From Thermohalobaculum sp039028795 (lineage in GTDB: Bacteria; Pseudomonadota; Alphaproteobacteria; Rhodobacterales; Rhodobacteraceae), in assembly GCA_039028795.1 (NCBI GenBank), contig JBCCHJ010000010.1, forward strand, positions 50,475 to 114,474: DNA of 64,000 nucleotides. Direction: 5' to 3'. The translations under genes were made by a program, and so were the position numbers. Under the pieces are notes generated by a model. That model was not told the DNA's origin and made no database searches. It saw only the letters and a list, made by a program, of their open reading frames with translations. Below are positions 1-8,423 of the stretch, piece by piece (position 1 is the stretch's first letter; each line of letters starts with the position of its first letter).

Positions 1-2
1 GT

Positions 3-596
3 GACGGTTTCCGCGAGCTGCCGAACGGCAACCCGATCACGCTGAACCTGCAATTCGCCACCCAAGGTGCGTCACAGGCGATCGTTGAATTCGTCGGCCA
101 GAACTGGGCGGATGTGGGCGTGAAAACCCAGGTCAAGGAAGTGACGCCGGATGAATATCGGTCGGCTCAATCTGCGAACAAGTTGGACGTTATGATCTGG
201 CGGAAATCGCAGCCACTTGCCATCGTTCTGGGCAACGCCGAACTGTGGTTCCCTCCGTTTGAAAACTACTTCGGGGTCCGTACGGGCATGGAGTGGTCCA
301 AATGGATGGACTCGAACGGTTCGGAAGGTGTCGAGCCGCCAGCTTATGTGAAAGAGCTTTCGGCTGACATCGAAGCCTTCCAGGCCGCGGATCAGAACAG
401 CCAGGAATTTGCTGATCTGGGCAACCGTCTGGTCAAGAACATGACCGAAAACCTGCTGTTCATTGGCACTGTTAACGCACCGGCGCCGATGATCCACCAC
501 AACAAGTTGCAGAACTTCACCGAGTTTAAAACGCACAGCTACGAGTACTACCGCACATACCCGTACCGCGCGACGCAGTGGTGGTTGGACGAATAA
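3..596 (+). CDS. ABC transporter substrate-binding protein, family 5 (C-terminal part)
   Basis: Only the last 197 codons are present; the gene enters from the left edge. The C-terminal lobe has the style of SBP_bac_5 proteins, the periplasmic receptors for peptides, opines, nickel or similar ligands, with a segment on unit competition (VGVKTQVKEV) and a Trp-rich tail (ATQWWLDE). It would capture the substrate in the periplasm and deliver it to the two permeases encoded just downstream. The order receptor, permease, permease, ATPase, ATPase is typical of this family. A strong hairpin follows the stop codon, fitting a receptor gene made in excess over the membrane genes. The ligand cannot be told from the sequence. 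Confidence 0.9.
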   Translation, partial: DGFRELPNGNPITLNLQFATQGASQAIVEFVGQNWADVGVKTQVKEVTPDEYRSAQSANKLDVMIWRKSQPLAIVLGNAELWFPPFENYFGVRTGMEWSKWMDSNGSEGVEPPAYVKELSADIEAFQAADQNSQEFADLGNRLVKNMTENLLFIGTVNAPAPMIHHNKLQNFTEFKTHSYEYYRTYPYRATQWWLDE

Positions 597-628
597 TCTT
601 TCGCACCTGCGAATGGTGAATTGACATC

Positions 629-663
629 ACCCCGGGCTGAGGCAAACCTTGGCCCGGGGTTTT
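629..663 (+). terminator. Hairpin with T run between receptor and permease genes
   Basis: A 9-bp perfect stem, ACCCCGGGC (629-637) with GCCCGGGGT (652-660), followed by TTTTC. The loop holds a smaller AGG/CCT stem. It sits 33 bases after the receptor stop and 18 bases before the chosen permease start. In ABC importer operons such hairpins act as partial terminators or mRNA 3' stabilisers that raise receptor output relative to the permeases; that role is inferred here. Confidence 0.7.
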
Positions 664-680
664 CGGTGAGGGGACAACTC

Positions 681-1685
681 GTGCGGTTCCTGCAGTTTGC
701 GCTGACACGTGCCTTTATGGCGGTCCTGACGCTGATGATGGTCTCTTTGATCGTCTTCAGCCTGATGGAATTTGTCCCGGCCGATTGCGCTGAACGCTAC
801 GTGGCGTTCAAGGTCACCTCTGGCCAGCAGATCACCGAAGCCGATGTTCAGGCGGAACGGATACGTCTAGGGCTGGACAAGCCCTTTCTTACGCGCTGGG
901 CGACCTGGATGGGCAACGTCTTCATGAAAGGCGACTTCGGCGAAAGCTGCATTTTGCGGGTTTCGATCAACGATCTCTTGAAAGACAAGTTCTGGATCTC
1001 TCTCGGCATAGCGATGACCGCGCTGCTGGTTGCTTATGCCGTCGCCGTGCCCGTCGGGATCTACGCCGCAGCTTCGAACAACGCCTTCTTCAACAATTCA
1101 CTGCGGTTTGTTTCTTACCTGGGCCTGGCAGTGCCAAACTTTCTGCTCGCCCTTGTGGTGCTGATGCTTTGGCTACATTTCACGGACACGCTATTAGTCG
1201 GAATTTTCTCGCCTGAGTACCGGGACGCTCCATGGAGTTGGGACAAGTTCGTGGACTTTATGTCCCGGGCATGGTTGCCGATCTTCCTGCTGGGCTGGTC
1301 CGCGACCGCCTTTGCGCTGCAGACCGTGCGGGCGTTGATGCTGGATGAAATCGGCAAGCTCTACGTCACCGCGGCTGCGGCGCGCGGCATCACAGGGACC
1401 AAGCTTCTATGGAAGTACCCAGCCCGCCACGCCATGGGACCGGTGATTAACTCGCTGGGGTTCGACCTGAATCGGATTTTCAACGAGCTACCGGTGATTG
1501 CGCTTTTGCTGGTGCTGACTGAATCTGGCGCACTTCTGATCGAGGCCTTGGCTCGGTCGAATGATCAGCAACTTGCCGGAGCGATCATCTTCCTGCTGAC
1601 CGCAAGCATCGTGTTCCTGAACTTCATCACGGACATCGCGCTGGCCCTGATCGACCCGCGCGTACGCCGCGGACTGTTGGGGTAG
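681..1685 (+). CDS. ABC transporter permease (DppB/OppB-like)
   Basis: Inner-membrane permease of the peptide/opine/nickel importer class (BPD_transp_1), 334 residues. An N-terminal membrane segment is followed by a periplasmic stretch rich in charged residues (VPADCAERYV) and then about five more membrane segments; the cytoplasmic EAA-like loop (AAAARGITGTKLLWKYPARHA) contacts the ATPases. I chose GTG at 681, preceded by GTGAGGGGACAAC, over the in-frame TTG at 621 because the latter would put the terminator hairpin inside the coding sequence. The next permease gene begins 232 bases later, an unusually long gap for this operon type. Confidence 0.88.
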   Translation: MRFLQFALTRAFMAVLTLMMVSLIVFSLMEFVPADCAERYVAFKVTSGQQITEADVQAERIRLGLDKPFLTRWATWMGNVFMKGDFGESCILRVSINDLLKDKFWISLGIAMTALLVAYAVAVPVGIYAAASNNAFFNNSLRFVSYLGLAVPNFLLALVVLMLWLHFTDTLLVGIFSPEYRDAPWSWDKFVDFMSRAWLPIFLLGWSATAFALQTVRALMLDEIGKLYVTAAAARGITGTKLLWKYPARHAMGPVINSLGFDLNRIFNELPVIALLLVLTESGALLIEALARSNDQQLAGAIIFLLTASIVFLNFITDIALALIDPRVRRGLLG

Positions 1686-1917
1686 GGGAGATGAGAATGT
1701 CTTGCCCCTTTGCTCGCCCGGTCCGAAATCAAGCCGCGCAATGGCGCCGGTCCGCGCCCAACGGTCCCACGGAAGGGCGAATTTGTCTAAGCTCGCGCAA
1801 AGTTATGGCTGTAGGGGATGTGGCCACTATAAATTTGCCTAGCACAACGTTTCTACTTGCCCATCCCCAGCTGGGGGATTCCGCGCCTTCACGAACGGCA
1901 AAGAGGGGCAGCTGATC
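1686..1917 (+). other. 232-base gap between two permease genes
   Basis: No convincing coding sequence was found. It contains a near-perfect palindrome TCCCCAGCTGGGGGA at 1864-1878 with one extra G, about 40 bases before the next start codon. It may hold an internal promoter or an RNA processing site; neither can be shown from sequence alone. Confidence 0.35.
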
Positions 1918-3087
1918 ATGGCCAAGACCCTCGACGCCAACGCCGCCAAAGAGGCTTATTTTACAGCTTCCCAAGGCCAGCTGATCTGGGCCCGGTTCCG
2001 CAAGAACCGCACGGCGATGATCGCAGCCTGGTTCCTTGGCATAATCATCCTTTGCGGGTTCTTCGCGCCCTTTATCTCGCCCTACGACCCAACCATCGCA
2101 GGCCGGGACAAGGAGTACCTGAATGGTGCCCCGCAGATCCCAATGTTCTGTGACAAGAACGGCTGTTCCTGGACGCCCTTCCTGCACGGCGTCACCATGG
2201 AACTGGATATGGCGACGTTACGCCGTAAGCCCGTAGTGAACGAGGATGAGCGGCTGTATGTCGATTTCTTCGTTCAAGGCTGGGAGTACAGCTTTATCGA
2301 CTGGTCCTGGGACCTACCGGGAGACACCCTGGACGGCCGCTTCAAAGCTTTGACGTTCACCACTCACCTCTTCGGTTTGGACGGCGGCAAGATCCACCTG
2401 TTCGGCACGGACGGCGAAGGCAAGGACGTCTTCAGCCGAACGTTCCACGCCATATGGACGTCAATGGCCGTAGGCACCATGGGCGTGCTAATCGCCTTTG
2501 TCCTTGCCCTGATCATAGGAGGGGTCGCCGGCTATTTCGGTGGCTGGATTGACTCCATACTACAGATGATCACGGACGCTATTCGAACGGTTCCGCCGAT
2601 ACCGTTGTTCATGGCATTGGCGGCGTTTACCCCGCCGGAATGGTCTTCGGAAACCCGGTTCTTCGTCATATCGTTGATCCTGGGCTTCATCGGTTGGCCG
2701 ACCCTGGCCAGGCGCATCCGCACGCACCTTTTGGCCGAAAGATCGCAGGAATATGTGCTGGCGGCGGAGCTTTGTGGAGCCTCTTCCGGCCACATCATCC
2801 GGCGCCATCTGCTGCCGTCGTTCACGTCTTACATCATCGTCGATCTGATGATCAGCTTCCCCTATATGGTGCGTTCCGAAACAGCGTTGTCCTTCATTGG
2901 CCTTGGCTTGAAGGACCCCGTGAACTCGCTTGGCGCGCTGATGTATTCGGTCACGGAAACCGACGTGCTGCGTAATTATCAATGGGAAGCGATCCCCGTC
3001 CTCTTCTTCATCGCCCTTGTCCTGGCCTTCGTCTTTGTCGGCGATGGGCTGCGCGACGCGGCCGATCCATACTCGGACAAGCGATGA
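1918..3087 (+). CDS. ABC transporter permease (DppC/OppC-like) with large periplasmic insert
   Basis: Second membrane subunit of the importer, 389 residues. It has the OppC_N-type start: a cytoplasmic stretch (WARFRKNRTAM) then the first membrane helix at about 33-57. Roughly 115 residues separate helix 1 from the conserved core (AIWTSMAVGTMGVL, about 178), much longer than in standard DppC. The insert holds Cys/Trp/aromatic-rich sequence (CDKNGCSWTPF) and ends in a typical HLFGTDGEGKDVF block. The EAA loop is EYVLAAELCGASSGHIIRRH. ATG has AGAGGGGCAG upstream. The stop overlaps the next start (ATGA), so translation is probably coupled. Confidence 0.9.
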   Translation: MAKTLDANAAKEAYFTASQGQLIWARFRKNRTAMIAAWFLGIIILCGFFAPFISPYDPTIAGRDKEYLNGAPQIPMFCDKNGCSWTPFLHGVTMELDMATLRRKPVVNEDERLYVDFFVQGWEYSFIDWSWDLPGDTLDGRFKALTFTTHLFGLDGGKIHLFGTDGEGKDVFSRTFHAIWTSMAVGTMGVLIAFVLALIIGGVAGYFGGWIDSILQMITDAIRTVPPIPLFMALAAFTPPEWSSETRFFVISLILGFIGWPTLARRIRTHLLAERSQEYVLAAELCGASSGHIIRRHLLPSFTSYIIVDLMISFPYMVRSETALSFIGLGLKDPVNSLGALMYSVTETDVLRNYQWEAIPVLFFIALVLAFVFVGDGLRDAADPYSDKR

Positions 3088-4100
3088 CTCAATATCTTAT
3101 CTCCATCCGTGATCTAACCATCCGGTTCAAGACCGATGAAGGTCTGATCATTGCCGTCGAGAATGTCAGCTTCGACATCGCCCCAGGCGAAGTTTTGGGA
3201 CTGGTCGGCGAGTCCGGCTCGGGCAAGTCGGTGACCGCCAAATCGATCATGCAGTTGAACAGCGGCAACACGGTCTATGATCCTGCCAGTCGCATTACCT
3301 TGAACGTGCCGGGGGAGCCATCCTTGGAGGTCCTTTCGCTGAAGCGCGAAAAGGACATGATCCAGGTGCGCGGTGGCGCAGTCAGCATGATCTTCCAGGA
3401 ACCGATGGCCTCCTTCGCGCCAGCCATCACCATCGGCGACCAGATGGTCGAGCAATTGCTTCTGCATACTGACATGAACAAACGCCAAGCGCGGAAGCAT
3501 TCCATCGAAATGCTGGACCGCGTCGGCATCAAAGATCCGGACGAGCGCATCGACCAATATGCGTTCGAGCTTTCCGGCGGGATGCGCCAGCGCGCGATGA
3601 TCGCGACAGCCTTATCGACCAATCCAAAGCTGCTGATCGCGGACGAGCCGACAACAGCACTGGATGTGACGATCCAGGCGCAGGTTTTGGAGCTGATGAA
3701 GGGGCTGGTCGCGGAGTTCGGCATGGGGATCCTGTTCATCACCCACGACCTGGGCGTCATCGCTCAAACCGCCGACCGGGTGGCGGTTATGTATCTGGGC
3801 CGTATCCTGGAAACCGGCCCGGTGCGTGACGTAATCCGCAACCCGGCCCACGCTTATACTCAGGGCCTGATCAACGCGCTGCCGAAACTGGACGATCTGG
3901 ACGCGCCACTGACCCCGATCCCCGGTGATATCCCTAGCCCGCTCGAACGCCCGTCGGGCTGCGTCTTCCACACGCGGAATTCTCAGCTACAACCGGGCTC
4001 GCGATATGAAACCGAAGTGCCGCCGATGACCGAGGTCTCGCCCGGTCATTTCGCCGCCCTATTCCCGGAAGATGTCCCGGGCGGAATGGGGCAGACATGA
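3084..4100 (+). CDS. ABC transporter ATP-binding protein (DppD/OppD-like)
   Basis: Cytoplasmic ATPase of the importer, 338 residues. Walker A is GESGSGKS, signature LSGGMRQR, Walker B LLIADEPTTALD, and the switch His lies in FITHDLGV. The C-terminal Oligo_HPY region is present (YTQGLINALPKLDD...) and carries a Cys (SGCVFHTR), as in family members that bind an iron-sulfur cluster near the C-terminus, though only one Cys is seen here instead of the usual set. ATG at 3084 overlaps the previous stop; an earlier in-frame start would lie deep inside the permease gene. Overlaps the next gene by four bases. Confidence 0.93.
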   Translation: MTQYLISIRDLTIRFKTDEGLIIAVENVSFDIAPGEVLGLVGESGSGKSVTAKSIMQLNSGNTVYDPASRITLNVPGEPSLEVLSLKREKDMIQVRGGAVSMIFQEPMASFAPAITIGDQMVEQLLLHTDMNKRQARKHSIEMLDRVGIKDPDERIDQYAFELSGGMRQRAMIATALSTNPKLLIADEPTTALDVTIQAQVLELMKGLVAEFGMGILFITHDLGVIAQTADRVAVMYLGRILETGPVRDVIRNPAHAYTQGLINALPKLDDLDAPLTPIPGDIPSPLERPSGCVFHTRNSQLQPGSRYETEVPPMTEVSPGHFAALFPEDVPGGMGQT

Positions 4101-4942
4101 CCGCTCCCTTAATCACAATCGACAATGTCTCGACTCATTACCCGCTGGGGCGGAAGCTGTTCGGCAAACCCCCGGTTCTGAAAGCGGTCGACGAAGTCAG
4201 CCTGCAGATCGAAAAAGGCAGCTTCTTCGGCCTGGTCGGCGAGTCCGGGTCCGGCAAAACCACCCTGGGCCGCGCCATCTTAAGGGCGGCGCCGATCACG
4301 CATGGTTCTGTGCGCTACAATGACGGGCAGGTTGATTATGATGTAGGCGATCTGCCCAAGGATAAAATGCGGGATTATCGTACCCGCGCTCAGTTGATCT
4401 TCCAGGACCCATACGCAGCCCTATCCCCTCGTATGACGGTGCGGGATATCATAGCCGAGCCCTTGGAGGTCATGCAGCTGACCTCATCTCGCGAGGAAAC
4501 TGATGAGCGGGTTCGCGAAATCGCCGCGAAATGCCGGTTGAACCTGGAACACCTCCGCCGTTTCACGCATGCGTTTTCCGGCGGACAACGCCAGCGCATT
4601 TCAATCGCCCGCGCCCTGGTCTGCGGGCCGAAATTCGTTGTGGCGGATGAGGCTGTTGCCGCCCTGGATGTGTCGATCCAGGCTGATATCTTAAATCTGC
4701 TGAAACAGCTGCAGCGGGACCTGGACCTGACAATCCTATTCATCAGTCACGATCTTAGCGTGGTCGCCCATGTCTGCGACTACGTGGCCGTCATGTACCA
4801 CGGCAAGATCATGGAGCAGGCCCCGACCCGGCAGCTTTTTGCCAACCCAACGCATGATTATACACACTCGCTGCTCTCGGCGATCCCGTCCTTGGACCCG
4901 GACAAACCACTGAGGCCAAAGGTCTATAACCCCGAAGCATAG
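4097..4942 (+). CDS. ABC transporter ATP-binding protein (DppF/OppF-like), short form
   Basis: Second ATPase of the importer, 281 residues, pairing with the preceding one to energise transport. Walker A is GESGSGKT, signature FSGGQRQRISIARAL, Walker B FVVADEAVAALDVS, switch His in FISHDLSV. Two oddities: the usual DEPT(S) after Walker B is DEAV, and the protein stops shortly after YTHSLLSAIPSLDPDKP, so most of the C-terminal substrate-associated region of about 40 residues is missing. Catalytic residues look intact. It is the last gene of the operon; the following 143 bases are non-coding before hisS. Confidence 0.9.
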   Translation: MTAPLITIDNVSTHYPLGRKLFGKPPVLKAVDEVSLQIEKGSFFGLVGESGSGKTTLGRAILRAAPITHGSVRYNDGQVDYDVGDLPKDKMRDYRTRAQLIFQDPYAALSPRMTVRDIIAEPLEVMQLTSSREETDERVREIAAKCRLNLEHLRRFTHAFSGGQRQRISIARALVCGPKFVVADEAVAALDVSIQADILNLLKQLQRDLDLTILFISHDLSVVAHVCDYVAVMYHGKIMEQAPTRQLFANPTHDYTHSLLSAIPSLDPDKPLRPKVYNPEA

Positions 4943-5085
4943 ACTTCATTGGATTTATTCACGCGCTGAGAATAGCTCAGGGTGTGATGGCAGGGCCCCT
5001 ATATTCCTACACCATACAAGCACCCTTGCCCCCATCGCGCCACTTCGTTAGGGAACACCCGCGCCATTAAGGCGAGGATCAGACC

Positions 5086-6582
5086 ATGGCCAAAAAGCAG
5101 AAAAAAGCGCCGCGGCCCAAGGCGGAAACGCCCCGCGGGTTTCGCGACTACTTCGGTGCGGACGTCATCCGCCGAAACGAAATGCTGCAAAAAATCTGCG
5201 CCGTCTATCATGACTATGGCTTCGATCCTCTGGAAAGTTCTGCCGTCGAAACGGTCGAGGCACTGGGCAAGTTCCTGCCTGATGTGGATCGCCCGAACGA
5301 AGGCGTCTTTGGCTGGCAGGACGAGGATGAAACCTGGCTGGCGCTGCGCTATGATCTGACCGCGCCGCTGGCCAGAGTCTTCGCCCAGCACCGGCGCGAT
5401 TTGCCGAACCCTTACCGCCGCTATGCCGTTGGTCCTGTCTGGCGCAACGAAAAGCCGGGCCCTGGCCGGTATCGCCAGTTCTACCAATGCGATGCGGACA
5501 CTGTGGGTGCGCCGCAAGTCGCGGCAGATGCCGAGATCTGCATGATGCTGGCCGATGCTTTCGAGGCGACTGGTATCAAACAAGATGACATCATCATCCG
5601 CATAAATAACCGCAAGGTTCTGAACGGTGTGATGGAGGTGATCGGCGTGCTCGATCCGGCAGATCCGGAAAAATTCGCTGCCGAACGCGGCACCGTGCTG
5701 CGTGCGATCGATAAGCTTGATCGGCTTGGTGACGACGGCGTCCGCGCCTTGTTGGGCGAAGGCCGCAAGGACGAAAGCGGCGACTTCACCAAAGGCGCCG
5801 GGCTCTCCCAAGGCCAGGCCGATATGGTCATGGGCTTCGTCACCGCACGGCGGGACACGGCGGCGGCGACCTGTGCGCAGCTCCGCGCCTTGGTGGAGTA
5901 CTCGGATGCCGGGATGCAAGGCGTCCAGGAACTGGAAGTCATCGGTGAACTGATTGAAGCTCAGGGCTATCAGGCCCGTACGTTGATCGACCCGTCGGTG
6001 GTCCGGGGCCTCGGCTATTACACAGGTCCGGTCTACGAAGCTGAACTGACCTTCGAGATTATCGATGAAGACGGGCAAAAGCGTCAGTTCGGCTCAGTCG
6101 CTGGGGGTGGGCGATACGATGATCTGGTCAAGCGCTTCACCGGGGAATCTGTCCCCGCCACGGGCATTTCCATCGGTGTCGATCGCCTGTTGGCAGCGCT
6201 GAGTCTAGACCGGGTCGTTTCTGGGCCGGCGGACCATGGCCCCGTTGTGATCCTGGCCATGGACCGCGCCGAAATGGCCGCCTACCAGACGATGTGTGCC
6301 GAACTGCGCAATGTGGGCATCCGGGCAGAGGTATTTATGGGCGGCGGTAATATGGGTAAGCAGCTGAAATACGCCGACAACCGCAATGCCCCTATCGCCG
6401 TCATCGAAGGTGGCGATGAACGGGCGGCAAACCAGCTAACACTCAAAGATCTCGCTCTTGGCGCACGCCTGGCCGCCGAGATCGAGACCAACGAAGAATG
6501 GAAGGCCCAGCCTGCACAGAAAACCATCGCACGGGCCGACCTTGTAGCCGAGGTCCGCGCAATGCTGGGCCGGGCCGGATAG
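5086..6582 (+). CDS. hisS: Histidyl-tRNA synthetase
   Basis: Charges tRNA-His with histidine in the cytoplasm; class II synthetase, 498 residues. The start has a lysine-rich tail (MAKKQKKAPRPK) before the class II core. Motif 2 covers about 116-136 (GPVWRNEKPGPGRYRQFYQ), the histidine-binding HisA motif RGLGYYTG is near 306, and motif 3 with GGGRYDD and GISIGVDRL is near 338-365; the C-terminal anticodon-binding domain follows. The form with a GPGRYR motif-2 loop and an insert before HisA is the alphaproteobacterial type, which is known to pair with tRNA-His lacking the extra G-1. First gene of hisS-hisZ-hisG with a 3-base gap to hisZ. Confidence 0.97.
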   Translation: MAKKQKKAPRPKAETPRGFRDYFGADVIRRNEMLQKICAVYHDYGFDPLESSAVETVEALGKFLPDVDRPNEGVFGWQDEDETWLALRYDLTAPLARVFAQHRRDLPNPYRRYAVGPVWRNEKPGPGRYRQFYQCDADTVGAPQVAADAEICMMLADAFEATGIKQDDIIIRINNRKVLNGVMEVIGVLDPADPEKFAAERGTVLRAIDKLDRLGDDGVRALLGEGRKDESGDFTKGAGLSQGQADMVMGFVTARRDTAAATCAQLRALVEYSDAGMQGVQELEVIGELIEAQGYQARTLIDPSVVRGLGYYTGPVYEAELTFEIIDEDGQKRQFGSVAGGGRYDDLVKRFTGESVPATGISIGVDRLLAALSLDRVVSGPADHGPVVILAMDRAEMAAYQTMCAELRNVGIRAEVFMGGGNMGKQLKYADNRNAPIAVIEGGDERAANQLTLKDLALGARLAAEIETNEEWKAQPAQKTIARADLVAEVRAMLGRAG

Positions 6583-6585
6583 GCC

Positions 6586-7704
6586 ATGCTGAACGACGCG
6601 CGATCTGGCCCAGCGCAGTCCGCGTTGAACGATGCGCTGGCACTTTTGGCAGGTCTGTTCTCTGGGGCTGGCTATACGCCGTTGGCAGCGCCGTACCTTT
6701 TTCCAGGCAACGTACTGCTCGACGTCTATGGCGAAGACCTTCGTGCCCGCGCCTTCTTGTTTCCGGATCAGGGACGCGGGAATGAGCTTTGCCTGCGCCC
6801 AGATTTCACCGTTCCGGTCGCTCTGGCACATGGAGAGTCTGGCTGGGATCGGCAGGCGGCATATGCCTATCAGGGGCCCGTCTTTCGCAACCAACCACAA
6901 GGGCAGGATCGCCCGGTTGAGTATCTTCAGGCAGGGATTGAACGGTTCGGCGATGTAGATGCGGTCACAGCCGATGCCCAGATCTTTGCCCTCTTGCATC
7001 GCGGTCTTGCGGCACTTGGGATTGGCCGGCCCCAGGCAACGATTGGGGATCTCGCCATTCCATTCGCGTTGTTGGATGCCTTGGACATGCCGGATCATCG
7101 GCGCACAGCTCTCAGACGGCATTTCTGGCGGCCCAACCGGTTTCAGGACCTGCTGCGTCGTGCGTGCGCGCCGCACAATCCGTCCAAATCGCGAATGGCC
7201 TTGCTGACAGACCCGGCCTGGGAGGATCAGATCAGCAAGGCAGGCGAGGCGATCGGATTGCGCAAAACCAGCGATGTCGTCCAACGATTGGGGGATCTGG
7301 CCCGCGAAGCAAAGGCGCCACCGATGCGACGGGCAGATGCCGACCTCATCGGTGCTGTGCTGGGATGGCACGGCCCAGCGATGGAAGGCCCTGCTGCCCT
7401 GCGTGCGTTGACCTCAGACACCACAATCGGCGCAGCTGTCGGTCGGATGGAGGCGCGGCTCGACGCACTGGCAGATCAGGGTATCGACCTATCCCGCCTG
7501 ATCTTTGACGCCAGTTTTGGCCGTAACCTCGAATACTATGACGGCTTCGTCTTTGAAATGCGGGCGCCCGGTCAGGGCGAACATCCTCCGCTGGCTGGCG
7601 GCGGGCGCTACGATTCCATGACCACGCGCTTGGGCGCACCCGAAGCGGTGCCCGCTATTGGCGGCATCATCCGGCCAGAGGCTGTTCTGGAGTCCCGGTC
7701 ATGA
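6586..7704 (+). CDS. hisZ: ATP phosphoribosyltransferase regulatory subunit
   Basis: HisZ is a catalytically dead paralogue of histidyl-tRNA synthetase that forms a hetero-octamer with short-form HisG and is needed for its activity and histidine feedback in the first step of histidine biosynthesis. This 372-residue protein keeps the class II fold landmarks, e.g. CLRPDFTVPVAL, YQGPVFRNQPQG (degenerate motif 2), FGRNLEYYDGFVFE (degenerate HisA) and LAGGGRYDSM (motif 3). It lacks the C-terminal anticodon-binding domain, as expected. It lies three bases after hisS and overlaps hisG by four bases, so the three genes form one translation-coupled unit. Confidence 0.95.
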   Translation: MLNDARSGPAQSALNDALALLAGLFSGAGYTPLAAPYLFPGNVLLDVYGEDLRARAFLFPDQGRGNELCLRPDFTVPVALAHGESGWDRQAAYAYQGPVFRNQPQGQDRPVEYLQAGIERFGDVDAVTADAQIFALLHRGLAALGIGRPQATIGDLAIPFALLDALDMPDHRRTALRRHFWRPNRFQDLLRRACAPHNPSKSRMALLTDPAWEDQISKAGEAIGLRKTSDVVQRLGDLAREAKAPPMRRADADLIGAVLGWHGPAMEGPAALRALTSDTTIGAAVGRMEARLDALADQGIDLSRLIFDASFGRNLEYYDGFVFEMRAPGQGEHPPLAGGGRYDSMTTRLGAPEAVPAIGGIIRPEAVLESRS

Positions 7705-8411
7705 CCAACCTGATCCTGGGCCTGCCGTCCAAGGGCCGCCTACAGGCCCACACGATCCGCTGGTTCGCGGATCGGGGCATCGAAATCACCCGGGATGGGA
7801 CGGATCGGGAATATTCTGCCATCGCCCGGGGCATTGATGGTCTGAACGTCGTAATGCTGTCTGCTGGCGAGATTCCGCGGGAACTGGCAGCCGGAAGAAT
7901 CCACCTCGGTGTCACCGGTGAGGATCTCATTCTCGAGCATCTGCCCAATCATGATTCTCTCGTGCGATTGGCCAGCCAGATGGGATTCGGCCAAGCCGAC
8001 CTGATTGTGGCGATTCCGGCCTTTTGGGTCGATGTCGAGACCCTGCATGACTTGGATGAAGTCGCTCATTTGTTCCGTATAAGGAACAAAATACCCCTCC
8101 GCATAGCAACGAAATATCACAATTTGGCACGCCAGTTTTTCCAAAAAAACGGGGTTGCGGACTACCGATTGGTTGACAGTCAGGGCGCCACCGAGGCCGG
8201 ACCAAAGAACCAGACAGCCGAGGCCATTATCGACATCACTTCGACGGGAGAGACCCTGCGCGCCAACCATATGAAGCCCTTAGAAGACGGCCTTATCCTG
8301 CGCAGCCAGGCCACGTTATGGGTGTCAAAAAATGCTCCCTGGTCTGAAAAGGCCCAAGGCAGGCTGATGGCCTTGGAAACGGTGCTCGGCATCGTGTCCA
8401 CGGACGGCTGA
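7701..8411 (+). CDS. hisG: ATP phosphoribosyltransferase, short form
   Basis: Catalyses ATP plus PRPP to phosphoribosyl-ATP, the committed step of histidine synthesis. At 236 residues it is the short form without the regulatory C-terminal domain, which explains the adjacent hisZ. It starts LILGLPSKGRLQ, has the GVTGEDLI segment and the PRPP-binding-loop region near DITSTGETLRAN. The start codon overlaps the hisZ stop. The rest of the histidine pathway is partly at 15.4-17 kb in this window (hisH, hisB); the remaining genes are not present. Confidence 0.96.
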   Translation: MTNLILGLPSKGRLQAHTIRWFADRGIEITRDGTDREYSAIARGIDGLNVVMLSAGEIPRELAAGRIHLGVTGEDLILEHLPNHDSLVRLASQMGFGQADLIVAIPAFWVDVETLHDLDEVAHLFRIRNKIPLRIATKYHNLARQFFQKNGVADYRLVDSQGATEAGPKNQTAEAIIDITSTGETLRANHMKPLEDGLILRSQATLWVSKNAPWSEKAQGRLMALETVLGIVSTDG

Positions 8412-8423
8412 GACGCGCGATCC

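Noticed and set aside
1691..1915. Small open frame in the gap between the two permease genes
   Set aside because: No ribosome site, no family pattern, and composition unlike its neighbours; more likely non-coding.
4999..6078. Long open frame (359 codons) on the minus strand across the start of hisS
   Set aside because: It is fully antisense to hisS, has no family pattern and is composed of residues expected from the reverse of GC-rich coding DNA.
6436..7371. Minus-strand open frame of 311 codons across the hisS end and hisZ
   Set aside because: Antisense to two well-supported genes, low-complexity composition and no recognisable motif.
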